5,579 nucleotides of DNA from an uncultured Eubacteriales bacterium (lineage in GTDB: Bacteria > Bacillota > Clostridia > Lachnospirales > Lachnospiraceae): the NCBI GenBank assembly GCA_900313765.1, contig OMSN01000117.1, positions 1-5,579 of the forward strand, in the 5' to 3' direction. The notes under the pieces are model-generated. The model searched no databases. It had not been told where the DNA came from and saw nothing but the letters and a program-made list of their open reading frames with translations. A program made the position numbers and the translations under genes. Position 1 is the first letter of the stretch; every line of letters begins with the position of its first letter. Below, in pieces: positions 1-5,579 of this stretch.

Positions 1-836
1 GCAACATCATTGAGGAACTTGCCGATCCCTGCTCCGATCATGGTGTAGGGAATCTGCGTGATTACAAGCCTCTGGCGCTCAGAGCGGGGCACTTTCTCAA
101 CTTCCACCTTGCCGCGGACTTTGATCTTGCCGGTTCCAGTCTCATAGATCTGTGCAAGCTCGGATTCATTGACCACGATCCCGCCGGTTGGAAAGTCGGG
201 ACCTTTGATGTACTTCATCAGATCTGTGCCCGTCAGGGAATTGTCACGGATCAGCGCTATGACTGCATCAATGACTTCTCCCAGATTGTGCGGCGGAATC
301 GATGTCGTCATGCCGACTGCGATTCCTTCAGAACCATTTACAAGGAGGTTCGGGATCCTTGCGGGAAGAACGGAAGGCTCTCGTTCCGTCTCGTCGAAGT
401 TGGGAATGAAGTCCACAACGCCTTTCTCGAGATCGCCAAGGAACGCTTCCTGTGTGATCTTCTGAAGCCTTGCCTCGGTATAGCGCATGGCGGCAGCTCC
501 GTCCCCTTCGATGGAGCCGAAATTGCCATGTCCGTCCACCAGGGGAAGCCCCATCTTGAAGTCCTGGGCCATGACCACCAGAGCACCGTATATGGAACTG
601 TCGCCGTGGGGATGGTATTTACCCATCGTATCACCGACGATCCTTGCAGATTTTCTGTAAGGTCTGTCCCAGCGGATACCGAGTTCATGCATATCATAGA
701 GCGTCCTGCGCTGGACCGGCTTCAATCCGTCCCTGACATCCGGGAGCGCTCTGGATACGATTACACTCATTGCATAGTCGATGTACGACTTCTGCATGAT
801 CTCCGCATAATCTGTCTGAATCAGTTCATTTGGCAT
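1..836 (-). CDS. parC: Type IIA DNA topoisomerase subunit A (ParC/GyrA family), N-terminal part, 3' end outside window
   Basis: This is the DNA cleavage and religation subunit of an ATP-dependent type IIA topoisomerase, acting with the B subunit encoded just upstream. I translated 278 codons from the ATG at 836; the gene continues past position 1. Visible landmarks are the N-terminal segment with [20 protein letters not shown] (residues 17-36), the helix-turn-helix/QRDR region [10 protein letters not shown] (75-84), [10 protein letters not shown] (99-108), the catalytic tyrosine Y119 preceded by R118 in [10 protein letters not shown], and the GIAVGM segment (171-176) with I172 matching the Ile that wedges into DNA (E. 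coli GyrA I174). Residue 84 is Gly where an acidic residue is usual. The stretch IPYTMIGAG (262-270) differs from the ELPYQVNKA of standard GyrA, which favours a second, non-housekeeping enzyme. The C-terminal domain that decides gyrase versus topo IV is not in view, so the symbol is tentative; the family is certain. Confidence 0.93.
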   Translation of the reverse strand, partial: MPNELIQTDYAEIMQKSYIDYAMSVIVSRALPDVRDGLKPVQRRTLYDMHELGIRWDRPYRKSARIVGDTMGKYHPHGDSSIYGALVVMAQDFKMGLPLVDGHGNFGSIEGDGAAAMRYTEARLQKITQEAFLGDLEKGVVDFIPNFDETEREPSVLPARIPNLLVNGSEGIAVGMTTSIPPHNLGEVIDAVIALIRDNSLTGTDLMKYIKGPDFPTGGIVVNESELAQIYETGTGKIKVRGKVEVEKVPRSERQRLVITQIPYTMIGAGIGKFLNDV

Positions 837-844
837 GTTCCCAT

Positions 845-849
845 TCCTC
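845..849 (-). promoter_or_regulatory. Ribosome binding site of the A-subunit gene, overlapping the B-subunit stop codon
   Basis: GAGGA read on the minus strand lies 8 nt before the ATG at 836 and uses the last two bases of the TGA stop (848-850) of the B-subunit gene. A ribosome terminating on the B subunit therefore sits on the start site of the A subunit, which suits equal production of the two partners of an A2B2 enzyme. A second ATG (844-842) lies between, but it is out of frame with the A subunit. Confidence 0.7.
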
Positions 850-2773
850 ACACATCAAGTGCTGCGTCACGTGCATGTTCGTAGATGAAGTCCTTGCGCG
901 GCGGGACTTCCGATCCCATGAGCAGTTCCGTGACATCGCTGGCCATGCGGCCGTCTTCGATCTCAACTTTTCTCATGGTGCGCGTCTCGGGATTCAACGT
1001 AGTCTCCCACAGCTGATCCGGATCCATCTCGCCCAGTCCCTTGTAGCGCTGGAGCGTAAAGGGTCCTTTGTGCTTCTTCCTGTACAGTGCAAGCGCATCG
1101 TCATCGTACAGATACTGTTCCTCTCCCCTGGAGGGGATTGCTTTGTACAGAGGCGGCATCGCAATATAGACGTGTCCCTCATAGATCAGGTCCGGCATGA
1201 ACCGGAAGAACAGCGTCAGCAGCAGCGTACAGATATGAGCGCCGTCCACATCGGCATCTGCCATGATGATAATCTTGTCATACCTCAGTTTAGAGATATC
1301 AAAATCATTGCCGTATCCTTCGGAGAAACCACAGCCGAAAGAATTGATCATGGTCTTGATCTCCGCGTTTGCAAGGATCTTGTCGATGGAAGCCTTCTCC
1401 ACGTTCAGGATCTTGCCGCGGATCGGAAGGATCGCCTGGTAGCTGCGGTCTCTTGCTGTCTTGGCTGAGCCGCCGGCAGAGTCTCCCTCTACGATGAAGA
1501 TCTCACATTTCTTCGGATCACGGCTCTCGCAGTTTGCCAGTTTTCCGTTGGAGTCAAATGAATACTTCTGTTTGGTCAGAAGGTTGGTTTTCGCCTTCTC
1601 TTCCGTCTTACGGATCTTCGCTGCCTTCTCGGCACAGCCAAGCACATCTTTCAGGACCGTAAGATTCTTGTCAAAATAGCGGGTGATCTCGTCGCCGGTC
1701 ACCTTCGCTACGGCTTTCGACGCATCCGCATTGTCCAGTTTGGTCTTCGTCTGTCCTTCGAAAGAAGGCTGAGGATGCCGGATGGATATGACTGCCGTCA
1801 TGCCGTTCCGGATATCCGCTCCCGTAAAGTTCTGGTCCTTGTCCTTGAGGATGCCGAGTTCTCTGGCGTAGTTATTCATGACCGTTGTGAACGCGGTCTT
1901 GAAACCTGTCAGATGTGTGCCGCCCTCTGCGTTGAAGATGTTGTTGCAGAAGCCAAGAACATTCTCATGGAACTCATTTACATACTGAACTGCAAGTTCA
2001 ACGATGATGCTGTCGCTCTCACCCTTGATATAGATCGGATCGCACACGGGTTCTTTCTTGCGGTTCAGATCCTTGATGAAGCCCAGGATTCCCTCCGGCT
2101 CATGGAAGGAGACTTCATCATCCCTTCCATCCCTGTCGTCCCGGAATATGATCGTAAGGTCCGGGTTCAGATAGGCGGTCTCGTGCAGACGGTTCTTGAT
2201 ATCTCCCGAAGAGAAACGTGTCGTCTGCGTGAAGATGGTTTCATCCGGAAGAAATGAGATCTTTGTCCCTGTGGACTTCGCCCTGCCGATGACAGGAAGC
2301 AGTCCGTCTTCCAGTTTCAGATCCGGTTTGCCCTGTTTATAGCGGTCATGATAGATCTTTCCATCCAGGGATACCTGGACATCCATCCAGGCAGAAAGCG
2401 CATTGACCACAGACGAGCCGACGCCATGCAGACCGCCTGATGTGCGGTATGCATTGTTGTCGAACTTGCCGCCTGCATGCAGAGTCGTGAAGACGACACG
2501 CTCCGCAGAGACTCCCTGTTTATGCATGCCGACAGGGATACCGCGCCCGTTATCAGAGATGGTCGCGCTACCGTCTTCGTTGAGCGTGACCCGGATCTCG
2601 GTGCAGTATCCTGCCAGGTGTTCGTCGACAGAGTTGTCCACGATCTCATAGACCAGGTGGTTCAGTCCCTTGCGGGAGGTGCTTCCGATATACATTCCCG
2701 GTCTTTTGCGGACGGCTTCCAGTCCCTCCAGAACCGTGATTGAATCTGCGTTGTACGCTTTCTTTGCTGCCAT
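848..2773 (-). CDS. parE: Type IIA DNA topoisomerase subunit B (ParE/GyrB family), complete
   Basis: This is the ATPase and Mg-binding subunit that drives duplex strand passage with the A subunit. At 641 aa it matches the usual Gram-positive GyrB/ParE length (about 640-655). The GHKL ATPase domain shows the general base E43 and N47 in VYEIVDN, D74 and G76 in SDNGRGIP, and the ATP-lid GGLHGVGS (113-120). The transducer carries Q341 and K343 in QTKTKL. The TOPRIM domain has E429 in [11 protein letters not shown] (428-438) and the triad D506/D508/D510 in DADVDGAHI, then QRYKGLGEM (575-583). All catalytic residues are present, so the enzyme should be active. C515 replaces the Arg that usually follows DGAHI. 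The ATG at 2773 fits the family N-terminus and an AAAGGA six bases upstream. The gene follows the beta-helix gene by 18 nt and precedes the A subunit by 11 nt. Motifs do not separate ParE from GyrB; absence of the dnaA/recF context favours ParE. Confidence 0.95.
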   Translation of the reverse strand: MAAKKAYNADSITVLEGLEAVRKRPGMYIGSTSRKGLNHLVYEIVDNSVDEHLAGYCTEIRVTLNEDGSATISDNGRGIPVGMHKQGVSAERVVFTTLHAGGKFDNNAYRTSGGLHGVGSSVVNALSAWMDVQVSLDGKIYHDRYKQGKPDLKLEDGLLPVIGRAKSTGTKISFLPDETIFTQTTRFSSGDIKNRLHETAYLNPDLTIIFRDDRDGRDDEVSFHEPEGILGFIKDLNRKKEPVCDPIYIKGESDSIIVELAVQYVNEFHENVLGFCNNIFNAEGGTHLTGFKTAFTTVMNNYARELGILKDKDQNFTGADIRNGMTAVISIRHPQPSFEGQTKTKLDNADASKAVAKVTGDEITRYFDKNLTVLKDVLGCAEKAAKIRKTEEKAKTNLLTKQKYSFDSNGKLANCESRDPKKCEIFIVEGDSAGGSAKTARDRSYQAILPIRGKILNVEKASIDKILANAEIKTMINSFGCGFSEGYGNDFDISKLRYDKIIIMADADVDGAHICTLLLTLFFRFMPDLIYEGHVYIAMPPLYKAIPSRGEEQYLYDDDALALYRKKHKGPFTLQRYKGLGEMDPDQLWETTLNPETRTMRKVEIEDGRMASDVTELLMGSEVPPRKDFIYEHARDAALDV

Positions 2774-2779
2774 ATGGTA

Positions 2780-2785
2780 TCCTTT
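2780..2785 (-). promoter_or_regulatory. Ribosome binding site of the B-subunit gene
   Basis: AAAGGA on the minus strand lies six bases before the ATG at 2773, inside the 18-nt gap after the TAA stop (2792-2794) of the beta-helix gene. It supports the chosen start. The gap is too short for a separate promoter plus terminator. Confidence 0.65.
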
Positions 2786-2791
2786 GTCCGA

Positions 2792-3463
2792 TTAATCTTC
2801 TCTCTTTACAACAATTTCCGTCTTGCTCTTATAGATGGAATGCTCCGGCACGACGCCTCTTACCATGCTGAGAGGATAGATATTTGTCCAGCGTCCGACT
2901 ACGGTACCCGGATTGAGTACGCTGTTGCAGCCAACCTCCACGTGGTCGCCGAGCATGGCTCCGAACTTGCGAAGGCCGGTCTCATATCTCTTCTCACCAT
3001 CTTTTACCACGACGTTCTTGCGATCCGCCTTAACATTGGATGTGATGGCGCCTGCGCCCATATGGGCCTTGATGCCGAGGATCGAATCTCCGACGTAGTT
3101 GTAGTGCGGAACTTCACAGTCCCTGAACAGGATCACATTTTTCAGCTCGGTGGAATTGCCGACTGTGGCACCTTCACCGACGATGGCATTGCCGCGGACA
3201 AATGCACACTGGCGAAGCGTTGCATTCTCACAGATGATGCAGGGGCCGTTCACGGATGCGGTCGGAGCGATCACTGCACTCTTTGCGATCCAGATGTTCT
3301 CCCCTTTCTGTTCATAGACTTCCGGATCGAGAGTCGGTCCGATCTTCTTGATATAATCACCGATGAGAGGCAGCACCTCCCACGGATATTTCAGGCCTTC
3401 AAACAGATCAGCCGCGATGGTTCCGCTAAGATCATAAAGATTCTCAATCAAACACTGTTCCAT
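2792..3463 (-). CDS. Left-handed beta-helix protein resembling the GlmU acetyltransferase domain; no nucleotidyltransferase domain
   Basis: The 223-aa product has a short N-terminal helical part (about 1-45), then hexapeptide-type repeats of a left-handed beta-helix (about 55-205), for example IWIAKSAVIAPTASVNG (57-73), AIVGEGATVGNSTELKN (93-109) and MLGDHVEVGCN (170-180). The segment PHYNYVGDS (119-127) followed by MGAGAITSN (135-143) lines up with HLTYLGDAEIG...GAGTITCN of the GlmU acetyltransferase domain, placing H120 at the catalytic His. The family is often named UDP-N-acetylglucosamine pyrophosphorylase, but the nucleotide-binding motif of that domain (LAAGxGTRM) is absent, so a pyrophosphorylase reaction is unlikely. 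It may be a sugar or amino-sugar acyltransferase, probably trimeric and cytosolic; there is no signal peptide or membrane segment. The substrate cannot be read from the sequence. The ATG at 3463 is fixed by AGGAGG ten bases upstream; the gene starts 7 nt after topB ends. Confidence 0.85.
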   Translation of the reverse strand: MEQCLIENLYDLSGTIAADLFEGLKYPWEVLPLIGDYIKKIGPTLDPEVYEQKGENIWIAKSAVIAPTASVNGPCIICENATLRQCAFVRGNAIVGEGATVGNSTELKNVILFRDCEVPHYNYVGDSILGIKAHMGAGAITSNVKADRKNVVVKDGEKRYETGLRKFGAMLGDHVEVGCNSVLNPGTVVGRWTNIYPLSMVRGVVPEHSIYKSKTEIVVKRED

Positions 3464-3470
3464 AATAGTT

Positions 3471-5528
3471 CTACCTCCTGTTCTTTACTTGTTTCTTTTT
3501 TTTGTAAAACTGTGATGCATATTGATACATCGGGATCATCTGATCCTGGTTGTCCGTCGTCTTCACCTGATTGGTAAACTTTGCGACATAGCCGCCTAGC
3601 TTGTCCATGTATTCACCCGCGCTGACCGAACCGTCCACAACATAGTTCAGTCCCTTTTCCCAGCTTGCGGTGAAGGCAGGACTCAGAAGCGGCTTGATGC
3701 TGCACCGGACAACGTCATAGATCATTTCACCCATGAGTGTGGGCGTCAGGATCTGCGTCTTCTTATTCAGGGAGATGTACTGGTTCTTCTCCAGTTTTTT
3801 CAGGATCTCTGCCCTGGTGGCACTTGTCCCGATTCCGGACGAGCGGATCTGTTCGCGAAGTTCCTCATCTTCGATCAGCTGCCCGGCATTCTCCATGGCA
3901 AGGATCATCGACCCGGAGTTGTATCTCTTCGGAGGGGAGGTCTTCCCTTCCCGGATCTCGAATCCTGTCAGCGGGACCGTATCTCCCTTTCGCAGTTTCT
4001 CCAGTTCCGCAAGAAGCTGCGGGTTGTTGTCGGATTCATTTTCCTGAAGATCGGTATTCTCAGATCCGGCCGCCGGGGAATCCTGCACGGAGGTATCTTT
4101 CTCCGGCTTCTTCATTACGGCAAGATACCCTTCCTTCTCCAGGATCTTAAGTGTCGAAAAGAGTTTCTCCCCTTCTCTGTCGAGTGTCAGATTGATGCGG
4201 CGATACTCCGCGGGCGGATAGAAGATGCCCAGGAACCGTTTGACGATCTGACAGTATACCCCGTAACTGGTGGAAGACAGGCCCTTCACTGCCCCTGTCT
4301 GTCCGGTAGGGATGATCGCATAGTGATCCGTGATCTGCGCGTCATTGACATACCGCGTGCGTGCGATATTCTTCCAGGCGCCCCTCTCCAGTGCCTCCCT
4401 GGCATAGGATGCAGAGGGCTGGAAATTCTGAAGGCCGGTGATGTTCTTGCTGATTTCTTTGGCAATAGCCGAAGACAGTACTCTTGCGTCCGTCCTGGGA
4501 TAGGTAGTCAGCTTCTTCTCGTACAGTTCCTGTGCGATATTGAGCGTCTGATCCGGACTGATCTTGAACATGCGGCTGCAGTCATTCTGAAGCTCTGCCA
4601 GGTTATAGAGCAGCGGCGGATTCTTCTTCTCTTTCTTCTTCTCGATCGAGTCCACACGTGAATTCCAGGGACCCGGCGCGGCAGTTCCATTTTCGAGTTC
4701 TCTGATCAGGGCGGCAGCGTCCTGTTTCTCTTTGAACCCGTTCTCTTTATAGAGCTTCGGGCTCTGATAGTACCGTGATCCTTCCACCGCCCGCCACTCT
4801 GCATGAAAGGGAACCTCTCCCGCGAGAGCACGCGCAAAGACCCGGTAGAAAGGCGTCTCCGTGAACTGCCTGATCTCCCGCTCTCTGGAAACGATCATTC
4901 CCAGGACACAGGTCATGACACGTCCCACGGACACCACACAGTACTTCTCTCCCAGAAAATCTGCCATGGACTTGCCATAGCGCAGCGTGAGTGCCCTGGA
5001 GAAGTTGATTCCCATCAGATAATCTTCTTTGGCACGCAGATAGGCGGCATCTGACAGAGTGTCATAGGCACTGAGGTCTTTTGCCTCCCGTACTCCCCTC
5101 CGGATCTCTTCTTCTGTCTGGGAATCGATCCAGACTCTCTTCTCGTCCTTGCCGGACACGCCTGCTTCCTGACGCACAAGACGGTAGATGTATTCACCTT
5201 CCCGCCCCGAGTCCGTGCAGACATAGATCCTCTCCACGTCTGACCTGGTCAGAAGGTCTCTCACGACCCGGAACTGTTTTGCAGAAGACGGAATCACTTC
5301 ATACCGGAATGTTTCCGGCAGAAACGGGATGGTGCTGAAGCTCCACTTTTTGTATTTTTCATCATACGCATCCGGATAACTCATGGTGACCAGATGACCG
5401 ACGCACCAGGTTACCACCATATTCTCGGATTCCTGATAGCCGTCATGTTTGGTCATAGTTTCGCCGAGTGCCTTTGCAAATTCCTGCGCGACACTCGGTT
5501 TCTCTGCGATAAATAAGGATTTCCCCAT
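3471..5528 (-). CDS. topB: DNA topoisomerase III (type IA), divergent Clostridia-type
   Basis: This enzyme cuts and passes single DNA strands through a 5'-phosphotyrosine bond, resolving linked replication or recombination intermediates. The 685-aa protein starts with a TOPRIM domain: IAEKPSVAQ (7-15; E9 and K10 match E7 and K8 of E. coli topo III) and TDSGREGEYI (105-114). The core has AYLRAKEDYLMGINFSRALT (162-181), SVGRVMTCVLGMIVSRE (200-216), the active-site YPRTDAR (343-349) with Y343 and R345, DHYAIIPTG (401-409) with H402, PPKRYNSGSMILAMEN (532-547) and GIGTSATRAEIL (565-576). No C-terminal zinc ribbons are present; the protein ends in a basic tail (675-685). An acidic, low-complexity linker spans about 475-505. 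Oddities are G108 where the second Asp of DxDxE is expected, Ala after YPRTD where Ser is common, and Ser for Pro in GTPATR. The ATG at 5528 has AAGGA six bases upstream. The lack of conjugation genes nearby argues against a plasmid or ICE-borne topB. Confidence 0.94.
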   Translation of the reverse strand: MGKSLFIAEKPSVAQEFAKALGETMTKHDGYQESENMVVTWCVGHLVTMSYPDAYDEKYKKWSFSTIPFLPETFRYEVIPSSAKQFRVVRDLLTRSDVERIYVCTDSGREGEYIYRLVRQEAGVSGKDEKRVWIDSQTEEEIRRGVREAKDLSAYDTLSDAAYLRAKEDYLMGINFSRALTLRYGKSMADFLGEKYCVVSVGRVMTCVLGMIVSREREIRQFTETPFYRVFARALAGEVPFHAEWRAVEGSRYYQSPKLYKENGFKEKQDAAALIRELENGTAAPGPWNSRVDSIEKKKEKKNPPLLYNLAELQNDCSRMFKISPDQTLNIAQELYEKKLTTYPRTDARVLSSAIAKEISKNITGLQNFQPSASYAREALERGAWKNIARTRYVNDAQITDHYAIIPTGQTGAVKGLSSTSYGVYCQIVKRFLGIFYPPAEYRRINLTLDREGEKLFSTLKILEKEGYLAVMKKPEKDTSVQDSPAAGSENTDLQENESDNNPQLLAELEKLRKGDTVPLTGFEIREGKTSPPKRYNSGSMILAMENAGQLIEDEELREQIRSSGIGTSATRAEILKKLEKNQYISLNKKTQILTPTLMGEMIYDVVRCSIKPLLSPAFTASWEKGLNYVVDGSVSAGEYMDKLGGYVAKFTNQVKTTDNQDQMIPMYQYASQFYKKKKQVKNRR
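3474..3479 (-). promoter_or_regulatory. AGGAGG ribosome binding site encoded by the last two topB codons
   Basis: A perfect AGGAGG on the minus strand is formed by the final Arg-Arg codons of topB (AGG AGG), directly followed by the TAG stop at 3471-3473. It sits ten bases before the ATG at 3463. The terminating topB ribosome covers this site, so the beta-helix gene is probably translationally coupled to topB. Confidence 0.8.
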
Positions 5529-5534
5529 TGGCTT

Positions 5535-5539
5535 TCCTT
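5535..5539 (-). promoter_or_regulatory. Ribosome binding site of topB
   Basis: AAGGA on the minus strand lies six bases before the ATG at 5528 and supports that start, which also matches the family N-terminus (short lead into IAEKPS). Confidence 0.6.
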
Positions 5540-5554
5540 GCGTACTCTCTCCTG

Positions 5555-5576
5555 ACCGGTCCGGTAAGGATCCGGT
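5555..5576. other. Imperfect GC-rich hairpin upstream of topB
   Basis: On the plus strand ACCGGTCC (5555-5562) can pair with GGA and CCGGT of 5568-5576 around a five-base loop (GGTAA), with one unpaired T at 5571. This gives eight base pairs, seven of them next to or within G/C-rich blocks. No T-run follows on the minus strand, so it does not look like a terminator for an upstream minus-strand gene. On the plus strand only CTT is visible before the window ends, so that direction cannot be judged. It could be a leader structure before topB or chance. No convincing -35/-10 pair is seen in the 51 bases between topB and the right edge. Confidence 0.3.
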
Positions 5577-5579
5577 CTT

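Noticed and set aside
288..884. Plus-strand open frame of 198 codons opposite the A-subunit gene
   Set aside because: It is a shadow of the conserved ParC/GyrA breakage-reunion coding sequence, which translates without interruption on the minus strand.
830..1468. Plus-strand open frame of 212 codons opposite the 3' part of the B-subunit gene
   Set aside because: It mirrors the highly conserved TOPRIM region on the other strand, shows no protein family features, and has no supporting start signals.
1..2773. Assignment as the housekeeping gyrB-gyrA pair
   Set aside because: Motifs in the B subunit fit both GyrB and ParE, but the neighbours are not dnaA, dnaN or recF, and the A subunit reads IPYTMIGAG where standard GyrA has ELPYQVNKA. 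The A-subunit C-terminal domain lies outside the window, so gyrase is less likely but not excluded.
2774..2791. Terminator or promoter between the beta-helix gene and the B-subunit gene
   Set aside because: The 18-nt gap holds only a ribosome binding site; no hairpin with a T-run and no -35/-10 pair can fit there.
2774..3577. Plus-strand open frame of 267 codons starting next to the B-subunit start and running opposite the beta-helix gene
   Set aside because: It is antisense to a clear family protein, has no recognisable motifs, and its reading is explained by the codon pattern of the minus-strand gene. No good ribosome binding site stands before it.
3471..5528. Possible mobile-element (ICE or plasmid) origin of topB
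   Set aside because: Topo III genes are common on conjugative elements, but no relaxase, transfer, integrase or repeat sequence is visible, and the gene is coupled to core-type topoisomerase genes.

Overview
All four protein genes in this 5.6 kb window lie on the minus strand. Reading 5'->3' on that strand (right to left) they are: a type IA DNA topoisomerase III (complete, 685 aa), a GlmU-C-like left-handed beta-helix protein (complete, 223 aa), a type IIA topoisomerase B subunit of the ParE/GyrB family (complete, 641 aa), and the first 278 codons of the matching A subunit (ParC/GyrA family), which runs off the left edge. No RNA gene, CRISPR array, insertion sequence or mobile-element signature is visible, and no gap longer than 51 bases lacks a gene.

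The genes are very tightly packed, with gaps of 7, 18 and 11 nt. Two ribosome binding sites are built into the 3' end of the gene before them: the last two Arg codons of topB (AGG AGG) form the Shine-Dalgarno of the next gene, and the TGA stop of the B subunit is part of the GAGG of the A subunit. This points to one transcript with translational coupling. A promoter is not identifiable in the 51 nt before topB.

Strong AGGAGG-type ribosome binding sites, mid-range base composition (judged by eye) and the protein sequences suggest a Gram-positive anaerobe of the Clostridia, most likely a Lachnospiraceae-type organism. This is an inference from remembered family sequences, not a database result. 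The type IIA pair is not in the dnaA-dnaN-recF-gyrB-gyrA setting of the housekeeping gyrase, so it is more likely the second type IIA enzyme (topoisomerase IV role). The A-subunit C-terminal domain that would separate gyrase from topo IV is outside the window.

Functionally, three of the four genes handle DNA topology: TopB unlinks single strands, and the type IIA enzyme passes duplexes. The beta-helix protein is the odd member; it resembles the acetyltransferase half of GlmU but has no nucleotidyltransferase domain. The points most worth checking are an altered acidic triad in TopB (DxGxE instead of DxDxE) and a glycine at the quinolone-anchoring acidic position of the A subunit. I see no evidence of an undescribed defence or mobile system here.
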